Positions 38,750-52,300 of a stretch of DNA of 64,000 nt are shown here, one piece after another (within the stretch, counting starts at the first letter, position 1; every line of letters begins with the position of its first letter). Source of the DNA: Primula veris (Eukaryota > Streptophyta > Magnoliopsida > Ericales > Primulaceae); assembly GCA_963682055.1 (NCBI GenBank), contig OY821743.1, forward strand, positions 17,953,566 through 18,017,565, given 5' to 3'. A program made the translations under genes and the position numbers. The notes under the pieces were generated by a model. That model was not told where the DNA came from, ran no database searches, and saw only the letters and a program-made list of their open reading frames with translations.

Positions 38750-39300
38750 TTTGTCCCATTTATTTGAAAATTCTGAAATAAATGACTTTTTGTTTGATCA
38801 TTTACTTAAAAAAACTGAAGTGAATGAGTTTTTGTTTGTTATTTTGAACAGAATGAACTTTTGTTTGCGCCATAATATTGAGGTGAATGACCTTTTGTTT
38901 AATTTTTTTGAAGTGAATGAGTCTTTGTCTGATCCATTCACTTTAAAATACCGAAGTAAATGAGTTATTTTTTATCCATTCGTTTTTAAAAATTTAAGTA
39001 AATGATCTTTTGTTTGGTGCATTCACTTCAAAATATTTAAGTGAATGTACTTTTTGTTTGGTATTTTGAATTGAATGATCTTCAAAATATTGAAGTGAAC
39101 GAACTTTTTATTTGATATTTTGAAGTGAATGATCTTCAAAATATTGAAGTAAATGGACTTTTTATTTGATATTTTGAAATGAATGATCTTTTGTTTAATC
39201 CATTCACTTTAAAAATGAGCTTTTTTTTATGTTTTTTTTTAAGTGAATGAAATTTTGTTTAGTCTATTCAATTTAAAATCTTGAAGGGAATGAACGATTT
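38750..39300 (+). repeat. minisatellite, GTGAATGAnCTTTTTGTTT-type unit
   Basis: About a dozen degenerate units of 35-45 bp alternate TTGAAGTGAATGA, CTTTTTGTTTG and CCATTCACTT. Inverted relations within units (AGTGAATG and CATTCACT) allow hairpins. The right flank is T-rich. The 70-codon plus frame here is repeat-derived. Confidence 0.85.
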
Positions 39301-39829
39301 TTTGTTGTTTTTTTTTAATTTTAAAAATATTTTTTGATTTTATATATTTTTATATGTACTTTTTTGCTCTTTTTAATTTATATATTTTTTACTTTGCTTT
39401 TCGTATATTTTTTTTATGTTCACAAAAAAAAAGGGATACTAGCAAAGTAAATGAGAGAAAAATACACTAAAAGAGAATGAATTAGTAATGTCACTTAGCT
39501 ACAACTTTTGAACTTTAATTTACATTAGATATCTAATATAATTTGCATTCTTTCTAGGTACCACTTTTTAGTAATATATAAACAATTAAAAATCTGTTTT
39601 TCTCACACAAAGTCTTTCTCTCGATCTCTATCTCTCTCTTATCCAAGAAGATTCGACCTTATATGAAGCGATCTAGGGCCGGATTTTCGACGAGTTTTAG
39701 CAGATCATGGAGCCTTTTCATCTCTTTCTCTCCGTCTATTTATACATATATATACATATACATATATATACATACATACATACATTTATATATATACGTA
39801 CATATATGTGTGTTTGTGAAATTAAGTCA

Positions 39830-40250
39830 TGTTTGGGGCTGAAATTAAACTCCATTTGGGGCATGAATTAAGTTCCTTTTGGGGTTGAAATAGATCTCGA
39901 TTCGAGGCTGAAAACGGAGTCCGTTTGTGGCTGAAATTAAGTTCGGTTTGGGGCTGAAATTAAGTTATGTTTGAGGCTGAATTTAAGCTCTGTTTGGGGC
40001 AGAAATTAAGCTCTATTTGGGACTGAAATTAAGCTATGTTTGGGGCAGAAATTAAGCTCCGTTTTGGGGTAGAAATTAAGCTCCGTTTTGGGGCAGAAAT
40101 TAAGCTCAGTTTTGGGGCTGAAATTAAGCTCCGTTTGGAGATGAAATTAAGCTCCGTTTGGGGATGAAAGTAAGCTCCGTTTGGGGATGAAATTAAGCTC
40201 CGTTTGGGGATGAATAAGCTATCTTTTGGGGATGAAACAGACCTTGATTC
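39830..40250 (+). repeat. minisatellite, about 24-bp unit GGGCTGAAATTAAGCTCCGTTT
   Basis: About 17 units differ at the GTTCGG/GCTCCG/GTTATG positions. On the minus strand the unit stays open and gives the repetitive frame SLISAPKR at 40280-40029, which is not convincing as a protein. Confidence 0.92.
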
Positions 40251-40819
40251 GGAGGTGAAAATATCTATTTTGTGAAACATTGCTTCATTTGGTCATTAAC
40301 ACGTGCAAGTTTGTTTTTTTTGGAAGGTTTGTTTTATGGAGTTTTATAGTGTTAAATATCTGTTTGGGTCTAAAATTGTGTTCATTTTCAGGTTCAAAAG
40401 TCGATTTAGCTCCGTTTGGGTCTAAATCAAAGCTTGTTTAGGGCTGGAAAAAAAATTGTACATGTATTTGTTTGGATTTTATCTGAGTTGCTAGTGGAGT
40501 AGTAATAATTAGTATATGTATATAAATAGTATGAACTGATTTTTATAGGTTTTATATATGAGGTTTTATAGACACTGGTTATGTTTTATCGACTAAGGTG
40601 TTGGTTTTCGTATGGTTAGTTTTTGTCTATTAGGTTCATATGTTTTTGTTTATAAGTTACTAAATTGATTCGTAAGCTTGAAATAGCAAAGAACGCTTGC
40701 ACCAATAAAAAATAGTAACTTTAATTTAGGTGGAGGGTTTGTTACTTGGCTATTTGTTTAATTTTTAGACAGAGACGGAATGATTTTTTGGATATACATG
40801 TTTGTATCATTTTGTTTAG

Positions 40820-40905
40820 CGACTATATACATCCGTAAGCTCAAAATGGTAAGAGCGCTTGCACCAACACCGAGTTTCAATAGTTTGGTGGTTCGAATCC
40901 ATCCG
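40820..40905 (+). repeat. tRNA-like segment with A and B boxes (SINE or tRNA relic)
   Basis: GCTCAAAATGGTAAGAGC forms a D-arm and contains an A-box-like TGGTAAGAGCG. GGTTCGAATCC is a perfect B box, and a plausible anticodon stem lies between. The acceptor arms pair poorly, so it is not a functional tRNA gene. A partial copy of the 5' half (GTAAGCTTGAAATAGCAAAG) lies 160 bp upstream. The call is a pol III-derived SINE head or a decayed tRNA. Confidence 0.4.
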
Positions 40906-40929
40906 GTTTTTTATTTTATTTTTTGAAGT

Positions 40930-41560
40930 AAAGAATATGCACTTTGTAGTGAACTATACGATATTTAGCAATTTTGACCAAACTATATGCACTTTTTTAC
41001 TTAACTGTATGCACTTTAAATTGGACTATATGCACTTTGTGTTGAATTGTATACAATTTGTGTTGAACTAGATGCACTTTTCACTGGAATAGATGCATTT
41101 TTGACTGAACTGTATGCAGTTTGTATTGAACTAGATGCACTTTGTGTTGAACTAGATGAGCTTTGTGTTGAACTAGATGCACTTTTGACTGAACTGTATG
41201 CACTTTCGATTGATATATATGCATTTTGTGTTGAACTGTATGCACTTTTGATAGAACTATATGCACCATGTGTTGAACTAGATGCTCTTTTGACTGAACT
41301 ATATGCATTTTCGATTGAACTATATGCACTTTTGACTGAACTCTATGCACTTTTGATTGAACTATATGAACTTTGTGTCGAAATAGATTCGATTTTGTCT
41401 GAATTATATGCACTTTTATAGTAAACTACATGTTATTTATATCAAATTATATGCAATTTTGACTAAATTATATGTACTTTTATTAAACTATATGCACTTT
41501 ATGGTGAACTATATGTAATTTTGATTTAACCATTTGCACTTTTATTAAACTATATGCACT
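40930..41560 (-). repeat. minisatellite, reverse complement of the 33.8-kb unit
   Basis: About 28 units of GAACTATATGCACTTTTGACT type. It is open on both strands over 41047-41421 because the unit length is mostly a multiple of three; these frames are repeat-derived. Confidence 0.92.
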
Positions 41561-42069
41561 TTTTTTTTATGAAAAAGCCATTTTTTGGTGAAAAAGCCTT
41601 TTTTTGTGAAAAAGCCCATTTTTGGTGAAAAATCCACTTTTTGGTGGAAAAACTAGTTGTTGATTAAAAACAACTTTTTCGGTGTAAAAAGACATATATT
41701 GACAAAAAAGATTATTTTTATAAAATTTATAATTTTTTTGTGATTTTTTATAATTTTTTTAATAATTTTTTATAATTTTTTATGATTTTTATGATTTTTT
41801 TTAATCATTTTTGGTGATTTTTTTAGAAAAATACCTTTTTTGTGATTTTTTTTTTTATAAAAATACATTTTTTTGTGATTTTTTATTTTTTTATAAATTT
41901 TTTCATTTTTTATAATTTTTATGATTTTTTCGCTTTCGTAGAATTTTATTTTAATTCAAAACTAATTTTTTTCGGTTATAGAGAGAGAAAATATGTATAT
42001 TATATATGAACTTATAAAGGTATCTATGATGAATCTAAGTTATTATTATGTACCTATATGTAATTTCCC

Positions 42070-43399
42070 CTTACTTTTTTATACTACCACTAAAAGGGAA
42101 TTAATTTATTTATTTTTATTAAAAGGGAATTGCCCACTTCAAGTTATTCTGAGCATCACATGTACAGACACAGCTAGAATCTTATTTGCGTAGTAAAACA
42201 CTAAAACTCAATGTTTTAATAAGCACGCCAAAGTATGTTGAAGCGTATTTAGAAAAGTTTTGCTAAATCGGTAACTCTGACGTTAAAAGCATACGTTTTA
42301 CTTTAAAAAAATATATAAATATAATATAATAAGTGTAAAACATTATGAATGATTATTATTGACCTAGTTTTATCACGAACTCTATTCAATATAACAAGCT
42401 AGTTTTGAGTACTTAGTAATTCATTCTTTAGCACATAATTGTAATGTAAAATTTTAGTTTATAACGGTTCACATTTTGATTCATTATGTGGACCGAAATT
42501 TGATCATATTCATCTAGTAATTTACAAGAATGGCCCCACCATCTTTTAGATACTTGGGTTTCATCTTATTTTTTTAAAATATGGTTCTCGCCGCCCTCAC
42601 CAGCCGACATAGAGGGAGAAAGTTGTTGCAGTGGGAGATTCACAAAGCTAGAGAGGTATACAAGAGAGAGAGAGAGAGATACGGGAGAGAGAGAAAAGAG
42701 GTCGTCAGGCATTGCTGCCATGAATCAACAGCCAGATTCGTCTTGGATCATCGACAGAGAGATCGAGGAAGGGAGGGAGAGAGCTTTGGTGACATCACAG
42801 ATGAGGATTTAGGTCGGAAGACACCGTCTGTTACACCGGAGTTCAGTCATTACCATTAAGTCAGTAAGAGAAATTAGAATATGAGGAGAAAGAGTTTCAA
42901 ACAGAAAGAAAGATTCGAAGAATGAGTAAAAAATAGAATTTTTAGCCCTTATATATTTAAATGAAATGGTTCAAACCTTGAAAATAAGTTTCGAATAAAA
43001 ATGTCTTGTTTCTCAAATATGTATTTTGGTATGGGCCTTGATCTTTCTCAAATATTTAGGTGTTCTTACTTCCATTGCAGACGTAATTAACCTCATAACC
43101 CATTAAACAAGTTGATTTTTATCAGTGTTACAACAGAAACAGAAGCCTAATACTTGATCATGGCACAACAAAAATATTTTCATCAATCCCAGGGATGTCA
43201 TGTTTGGACAGGCAAAAGATATACTTCCACAACTAATTGATTCAGCTAATGTCATAACTTACAACACGAGTCCTACGGAGGTAATAAGCTTTATGTAACC
43301 CCCATGGTTTGCTTGGCGATCTCATGCACACAAAAAGGCAGATATATAGTTCATATATTTTGCTTATGCTTCAAGTTTCAGTCGGGAAAAGCTAATCTC
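42070..43399. other. 3' flank of CTC1
   Basis: No gene is supported. The 92-codon plus frame at 42581-42859 is rich in Arg and Glu because of GAGAGA runs and shows no domain. Confidence 0.45.
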
Positions 43400-46300
43400 C
43401 TAGCTCATTATAAGCTCTTGCATGACTCTTCTTGCTTCAGCGCGAGGGTCTACGTGATGAACTTCTTGGACCCATATATTTTGCATAGGATGCATCGTCA
43501 TGTCCATTTCTGCTAATCGTTTCTCCAACTTTCTTACAGCATGTGCATCCATCAAGTTACCAATAACAATCTGCCAACAAAATACAAGCCGATAAGAGAG
43601 AGAAAGGAACGCTCACACTCTAGCTATAATTAGGGTCAATTACAGCAATTGACAATTGTTCAGGTAGAAATTTCAACTTGGCTCCAACAGTTTCACCTGC
43701 AAGACCACCAGTCCTCATTGTTTCAACAAGGTAAACTGTCAGTCCTTATGGGGACCAATAGGTTATAAATGAAGGATACTTGTATAACATATTTAAATAT
43801 TTGAGGGGATTATTAGTGTGACTTGTTCAAACAAAGATCCAGTATTTGAAACATTAAACTATGTGGACCAAATACCAATTCTACCTAAAAATATGACACC
43901 CTTTTTGTTGCAACTGAAACTATGGGGTCAAACTGGAGTTTGATCCAAGAGCACGAAGACCTTTGTTTTTTTTTTTTTGCTTCACCCCTGAAAATTACTT
44001 TTGGTGAATATAACATAACATGTTTATGCAAAAAGACTTACCCAACAGGTACCAAAACAAGCATTTAGAATTACACATTTGATGAATTTATCATCTGTGC
44101 TGTTGATAACAGCATTGGGATTGACAGAAACGGTGAGGTCTTGACTTGTTGAGTCGTATACGGATCCGTAATTTCTCACATTAACAACACCATGCTTCTG
44201 TACAATTTTGCCTAAGTAATTGCAAACTGTGTTAGAGTTTTGCCTACTTCCTCTAGGCTTTACAACCATTTCGTGCGAAACCTTTTTATTAAGCCTTAGT
44301 AATGCAACAGCCAATTCATCTTTTGCCCAGAAACAAGAAGAGGATGAGCCGTCATCTGTAAAAACAGTCATGATATTTAATTAACATTTAGAAACCAACA
44401 TTAGACAATGTATAACCAAGTAGACCATGGCTCATGGTACCAGGTACGATTTTTTCAAGGAAGCCAAGCTAAGTCGATTCTTCCAAAAATCTCAGGAATT
44501 TAGCAAATAAATGATTTTAAGTGGTTATTCTCCATGCAAATTGATTATTTTTTCTCAACTATGTTACTTCTAGAAGTTAACTTGGTTAACACCAATGGAT
44601 AGCAAAATTTGAAGTATTACATGAAAGGTTTTCAACATGCAAGCTGTTGCTCTAGAGTAAATAGATAATATACAAGATTTACTTGCTCATGGCACGGATT
44701 TCAGACATTAACAAGTTAAGGACAGGTCACACGTCAATATTGAAAACCCAAAAGTCTCCTATACTGATAGCGGAAAATAGACCTCTGTAATAAAGTAAAA
44801 CATACAAAACAAAACAAAAACACATACCCATTACAAAACCCGCAAGAGGTACACGTAACACATCTGATGATGGGTGACTGCTTGTTTGAGGATAAACACG
44901 TATCCTGTTCTTCTCCATCAATAGAACACAAATAGCCACAATCTGTAGAGGAAAAACCTTTTAGCTGAATCACGGGAAAAAAGGTAGTTTGAAACTCATG
45001 TCTCAGACGGTATTGAAAATTTTCCTAACAAAAAAAATCAACCAATCAAAGGCAACTTATAGTGGACTTACCCTGCAACGAAATTGCACTGCCTTACAAC
45101 CAACATGTTGCAATGCGTCAGAAATCAAAATTGACGGTATATAATCAACGGATACTGGCGGACAGAGGTCTGAAGGAACTAAACCCTTACCGCATTGTTT
45201 CTCAGCACTTAACATTAGGCTTCTAATCTCAATGTAAGATGAAGGTGTCATTATAAGTTCGTTCCCACCACTAAAACATCAATATACAGTCTTAGTAGAT
45301 GAATACATACAGATAACTTCCCAGATAGGACATTTGAAAACAAAAACTGTATGGAAATAAAACAAAGTGGGTAAGTTACAGCAACGGTTCCCATACTTGA
45401 GAAAAAATCTGACTTGGGCCCAATAGTTTCAGTTGCAACACTATTGGTCCCAAAGTTTCAATAACTTGCACCAATGATCCCATCTTAAGGGAACTAATAA
45501 TTATACACATAGATCACCTGTATAACCTATATAAATATGTGGGGAGTACTAGTGTGACTAACTCAAATTATGGGGACCAATAGTGTTTCAAATGAAACTA
45601 TGGGAACAAAATATAAATAGGCTCGACCTGAAACGTGTGGGCCTAATATTGTAGCAAACGAAACTATTGGGATCTGGTTTAACTTTAGTCCAAACTATGA
45701 AGACTATTGTCGATTTGTTGTCCTTCAACTTTACAGAGTTAGACAGCAAAATCAACACTTTACTAGATAAATTATACACTAGACTAAAAACAAAAGTCAA
45801 GGTAGTGTTAATATCATAAAAAAAACAAATACTGAAGAAGTGACTGCAGTTTCATTTAAAGCTTTTAACTTTGTAAAGAAGTTCGGAATACCCAGTATAA
45901 ATGAAGTTTTATTCATAAATATCCAAATAATATTGTTTTAAAATTAAGTATGTACCGACCTCATGACAAGTATACGGTGAAAATCTGCACTGCAGCCAGG
46001 ACCAAATCCAACAGGATAAGCATAACTACTTGTCGAACCAAAAATCCTGGCCTGTTGATTGATACTACTAAATGAGATACCAACTACTAGGTTAAACAAG
46101 AAACATGGGAAGAAAAAGAAAAGGTAAGAAATAAGTTTTAAGGAAAATTACAGGATGATGGTCCACCAGAATATGGATACAAATTCTTTTTGTCGCATTA
46201 AATATTTGCCCCCTTGATTTTGCATTGCATCCCCTGTTATGAACCAATAACACTTTCCCATGCAAAGATATCAAATCTCCCTCAGGTAATTGATAAGAAT

Positions 46301-49300
46301 AAGCAAGATTTTTGAGAGATTGTACCAACCCAGTAATTCCAGAAAACTTGGCAACCTCCTTGAGTGAACCAAGTGGTTTCATAATATTTTCATCGAGCCT
46401 CTGAAGATTATCCTTTAAAAATTCTAAATCATGATTTGACAAATGAATGGTGATATCTGGTTGGATTTGAGGAAATTCAGAATTACTTGTGGGAAATAGT
46501 AGCTCGTTTTGAGGGCCATCATTAGCAAATATATCTTGATTGGAAGAAAATAAAGAGCTCCACAGATGTGATGTAGAACTGATGATGACTTTACTACAAT
46601 TAGCATGGCTGATAGGGTTCAGAGAACAGAGCATGTCTTCTTTCTGGTGCTTTATAATGTAAAAACTACCGACTTTCAAAACCTGTAATAAATAAACTAA
46701 AATGAAGCTCTAATTACTTTTACCATATTAAGCAATACATCAAACTCCAATTAAGGGTCGAGTGGCATGTCCGAAACGAGAACTTTTGAAAATATAGGAC
46801 AAGAGACAGCTAAGACACGGCAATTTAAACTTAATTATGCTGTTTTATATATGTTTAGATATAATTAGTTTAAGCAAAAGAGACAATTAAAATTCTAGTA
46901 TGATAAATCTTAATCCAATTAACAATAGTTACAATTTACACACAACAATGGCATGTCATTCAAACAACTCAGACAACATAAAAACCATAGTTTAACATCG
47001 CACCCATAAAATTCCAAAATCCACATTGACCTAAAAACATACCAGCATCAACAGCTTAAAAAGTTAACTCATTTGTCACGTCTTTGCCAAAACAGAGATG
47101 TGTCTGTCTGACTTTTGAAGGGAAAAAAATTTGAGTCTGTGTGATGTAGCTCAAACATATCTTTCTTATGGTGCTCTATCATGTAATAACTACCAAGTTT
47201 TAAGCACTGCAATGAATCAACATAGCCAAGCTAGATAACATAGGCTTTTAACCACATGGGTTTCAAAGGTATTAGTAATCTAATACAGTTAGGAGGGCTA
47301 TGCTTACTACTCTGCGATGAATCAAAAATAATAAAGCTCTTATTTACTTTTACCATAAGCAAAAAATGATCCACATTGAAATTAAAAGAAACATAATCTA
47401 ACATCAATTCCCTCAAAAAATGTATTCACTCGGCAAATAAGTGGGAAAAAAGGAAAAAAAAAACCCGACCTGATACTTGCAGATGCTTTCTGACTTGAAC
47501 TCCAGCAGTACCTTTTTTGCTTGAGTTTTTTTACCATGATTGACATTAATGGAAGATTTTGAACCAGACAAGGTTGCTGAGCTGCTTAGCAACTGGTTGT
47601 TAATATCTCTATAAGCAACAGAACATGAGATTTCACGGGAAGAACTTAAACCCGTACATCCATGTAACCCAAAGGAATATTCACTTGATCCCTGTTCCTT
47701 TTTCAATCTCTTACTAGGAACGAAATTCTGGTACATTTCATTGGAATACTCTACAGATTCTTTTAGTGACTCTGCAGAGAGAGTAGTTGGACTATAATGT
47801 CGATCCTCCTTAACAATATGCAAATACCAAGGGAGGAGAAGAACTTCGGCAAACATGCTTGAACCGTTTGTTATGACTTGTTCACCTTTAATCTGATTAT
47901 CATGTTAAATTTTTCAGAAACTGATTGAAAACAAAAACTTATAGCAGTAGTAAGCAGGGTAGCCTATCTATAGCTATACAACTGATATAAGTGAACTATT
48001 TTTTCCAAAAAAAAAAAAGTACTGATACTATACAGGTTAACGAAACTGTAAATTCTAACAAGGGAAAAAATAAATTAAGATTCTTAGGCGTAGTTTGTTT
48101 ACAGCATTTGGCCAACGGGATTGAATATAAAAGATGGTGTCCCTACATATACCACGTTTGGTTGATGTCATTAGGGTGGGATTACAAATGATGCTAAAGT
48201 TGATTTTTTGGAATACCATGGTAGGGTGGTATTAGAAAAGCAAAGCCATGATTAAAGTAGTAGAAGACAAACATGGCCTCATATCATATATCATCTCACT
48301 ATTTCAAAAAAAAAAAAATCATATATTATCTCACATTCTCGGCTATACCTATACCTTTTCTTCATTTGTTATTATTTTTTTTGGTGTCATTTAACATCTC
48401 ATGTTCTTAACTCTTTTAATACTTTCTCTTATTTTGTAACATCTGTCTCTCTATTTATCTACGTATCTAAGAAATCAATTGACATATTACACAATGTAAA
48501 TGAGGAAATATGAGCACTTTTTTATTATATTGAGAACGAGCAAATATGTAAATTTACACAAAATATTCCGATGATAAGAGTTGTGCAAAAAAATACGGTA
48601 TTGGATTATTACTTTGGATTAATGTGAATATCTGATCATCTTTTGTTATCCTACCGCAATCCAAACAGGACATATAGTCCCGCGACTATTAGTCCTGCAA
48701 CAAACAAGGCCTTAATCCACACGATATGGGTCAGAGGCAATGCTATGGACTGTCAAAGACAGAAAAAGACAATGCAAGTCCACAATGCTTATTTAGCAAT
48801 CCCCATACTCAGATTTATATAAATTATTAAATATGGAGTACCAGTGCAACATAGCTCCACAAATCAATTATGCATTATTGCTCTTGCAATTTAAAAAGAA
48901 GATATTACTCCATCGTGCAGAATATAGCAGCGAATATAAGCATAGTACCTTTTGTTTAAAAAGATACTTGTGTGTCACCAAGAACATGTGAAACAGCCCA
49001 TTTTGAAGCTCAACAATGCTTTCACTGTTCTCCACTACAGGACTAAAAGAATGATCTAATAGTTTTGTCTCTCTCAGATGGCAAAAAATATACATTTCCA
49101 CCTCTACAGCTTTTTTACACCGGAGACCAGTAAAAATACTTTTGCACGAGAATGACACGTCAGAAAGCATTTCCAAATGATTTTCCTGTTCAGGTGTTCC
49201 TTCCGTAACAAGTGTGAAGTCATTTACCTAAAAATCCAAAACTAAATTTCTAAGTACTTTCAAAATTCGTTGAGATACATAAAAAGAGGTTCTAAGATAG

Positions 49301-52300
49301 AAAAATTACGAAGTATAAAGTATTACCACATATATATTGTTCACATCTAAAGTGGAACTAAGGTCTGGTAAAAATACATCAATGCTACCGGTAGAATCAC
49401 TAAGTTGCAACCTCCCGGAAGTTGGGCAAACCTGGGAGCATGGTGTTTAAACAATAATTAGCTTATGTAGCTGGTAGATTTATTCAACAGAGACAATTAT
49501 CTATCAAATGATAATTTGTGTTGTAGTCTATTGTGAGTAGGAAACTGGAAATTAAGCATTACTTACCATAGCAAATACAAAAAGGAGAGAACCCACCCCA
49601 AAGAACTGATACAAAAGGAGAAGAAAGAGGGCTAAAAGTGAAGTCTACAGATAATTAAAATGCTTGAGAACCTGAATGTTATTAATGAAATGCTTGGGGA
49701 ATTCAGTCAAAGGATTAAAACTTAGGGGTCCTTTTGCAATTTTCAGAAAAATTACATGCCTAAACCAGCATTTTAAAAAGCAATAGTAAATCAGAAAATT
49801 TTATTTTGTTCTGTGCTTTTTCAACCGTTATTCGTTTCAGTTCCTTAGCCGTCTTAACTTAACTTTTAGTCTTCAATTTTTTCCTCATCATTTCTATTTG
49901 GTTGTATTAACCATTTTTAATGACTAAACCAGAAATTTTCCTCGAATAAGTTCTTATCCAAACGGTGGAGAAGTGTCAAGTGACAGATGGAAGTCTCCAA
50001 GTTTATTTGCTAGAAAGCTTCCACAAGTAACCTTTATTTGTTATGTAATCCTTGAAATTGTTTATCTTTTTTTTTCCTTCTTTGCATAATGTTGTAATAA
50101 GATCCCCATGATCAATTTATTAATAAAATCAATTAGTTGGCTACAAGTACAACCCACTTCTAATTATTAAAAAAAAGAAGTTCTTATCCCATTTGATTAT
50201 ATTGCAGAAATTAAAACCAGCCAAGCAAAATCCTAATGAGGTCCACAAAATAGCTAGAGTACGTTTTGTAATTAAAGAAGACGGTAAATACTAGATTCTC
50301 AACAAATGTCATTTGTTTTCAGGTTGCAGCAAATAATAAAGTGAACAAAAAACGACTGTGGGAGAAAAATGAAAATACTATTTAGTTTTACGTACTACAT
50401 GATTTGCTAGTTCACAAGCAAATAGGTGGCAAAAACAGTATATACTCCAGTATATAGACAATTGACAATTTGACATCAAAGGTAAAGCAACTCACTTTTA
50501 AAAATCCAAGCAAAGAGACACCCATTTCATAACTTTGCAACATGCTCCTAAACCTCTGACTGCAATGCACCCCATCACAGGAAAAAGTGCTACTTTGGCC
50601 ACATTCATAGGCAAATTCAGAACCAGCATCTTGCTCCAAAATACCTTTCATCCATGTGGCATTACAATGAGCGACAACATTCAATATAGGTGCCACCTGT
50701 AGAATTAGCAAATGAAGAAAGATTTACCCAACGGAACTTTGATCATCACAAAAATCCAAACTGCTGATTGAATTTGAAAATGAACATAAAGGTAAAAGGT
50801 TGATCTTACCAATTTTAATTGGACATTAAGAGGATCGTTGGCGCAGCCGCATGATTCGTGCTTGCAATATTCTCTAAATAACCCATGCTGCCAAAAGGAT
50901 TAAAGAAAGTTCAAAGCAACTAAAAAAATCAATCAGTGTATAACTACACGACCAGAACTAATTATACCCGAGACCGGAACACTGATGAAGGTAAGTGTGA
51001 AGTTGCAAATGACTGCACGATTCCTTTTCTCTGGTAACACCTTGCAACTGTCCACATCAGCTCTTATAAAATTCAAACAAACAATGTACATAAGTATTCT
51101 AGCAAAGGCAGAAGTGTGCTAAAACTTACATGTTTTGATCCCAATATCTCATTTTCAGACAAAAATCCAACGAACTTCTTCCTGAAACTCGAGACAAGAA
51201 GTAATACCCTGAAACCCAAAAAAGGAAGCAAAAATGTCAACTAAGAGACCTTCTTTGGCTGCAGATTATAGGCTTAGCTCCTTTGCTTCTTTGCTTAAAA
51301 TCTGGGCTGCGGTTGTCAAACTTGAAAAAGTGATTTCTCTGGTTTTTGGATTAAAATAAACTAGAAGCTTTAAGCTAAATAAACCTAGCTTTTTTTTTTC
51401 TGAATTTCAAAAGAACTTGCTTATTTGCTTAAAAGCTGCAACCTAACAAGCTTGTACAATCACGAAATATGGAAATAGTATCAATTAAAAGTTAATATAC
51501 CTACCATAGTCTGGCAGAATATACTAACGAGTCAATAAAGTTCCCAAGTAGACTTTGAGAATGTGAATATATACAACACCTGCAATAATAGAAGGACTTT
51601 CAGCAAAGACAACCGAAATCTAATTAGAATGTGAGCTATGTAAATGTGCATCACTACACAATCGTTTTATTTTCACGGCCATACCCTGTTTCAAATGGTG
51701 AAAACGACTCCAAGCAAACACTGGTCCTAAAACAAGCACCGAGTATAAGTATCTTTGTCCAAGAAAAGTTAGGATTCACAAAGTGGGCATTTCTTATTGT
51801 TACCTGCAAGAAACAAACAGTCATTGTTGTATATTCCAGAAACCCAACACTAAGGATACTAGGTCTGGCACGAAATTATAAGAAAATAAGACGGATGATT
51901 AGAGATTGATAAAAAAAAGTAGATTTTTTCTGCTTGAAACTACTAGTTTTTCCAGTTGAGCAAGGTGAAAAAGAATGCAGTTTCTAAGCCTATCAATCAA
52001 AACCAAACAAACAGCAATCTATAAGCAAAGAAAAATAAATGTGCTTAAAAGTAGCAACCAAGCAAGCCAAAACATTACATGTTTTGATGCCAATATCTCG
52101 TGAACAGATAAAAATCCACCAAAGTTTTTTTCTGAAACTCGAGACAAGAAGTAATACCCTGAAACCCATGAAAGGAAGGAAAAAAGCCAACTAAGAGACC
52201 TTCTCTAGCTGGAGCTTCTAAGCTTTTTTGCTTAAAATCAAAGCTACCTTTGGTTGTCAAACTTGAAAAAGTGAGATTTTCTGGTTTATAGATTTAAAAA

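Larger units (their letters stand above)
39560..42060. mobile_element. minisatellite-bearing element C
   Basis: The right end (about 41960-42060: AATATGT...ATATGAACTTATAAAGGTAT) resembles the right end of element A, preceded by the same kind of T-rich arm (41690-41940). The left border is less sure. A TAGGTACCACTTTTTA block near 39557 mirrors the element A terminus. It contains two minisatellites, a CT-rich leader-like patch (39600-39650) and a tRNA-like segment. Confidence 0.4.

Noticed and set aside
40029..40280. Repeated SLISAPKR minus frame as a possible repeat protein
   Set aside because: It is derived from the 24-bp minisatellite, and open frames are expected from the unit.
40820..40905. 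Functional tRNA gene
   Set aside because: The acceptor stem does not pair, so only a tRNA-derived relic is supported.
41047..41421. 124-codon repetitive plus frame and its minus-strand mirror
   Set aside because: Both follow from a minisatellite unit whose length is a multiple of three; neither has a start context or a known domain.
42581..42859. 92-codon Arg/Glu-rich frame near the CTC1 3' end
   Set aside because: It depends on GAGAGA repeats, and no domain or splice context was found.
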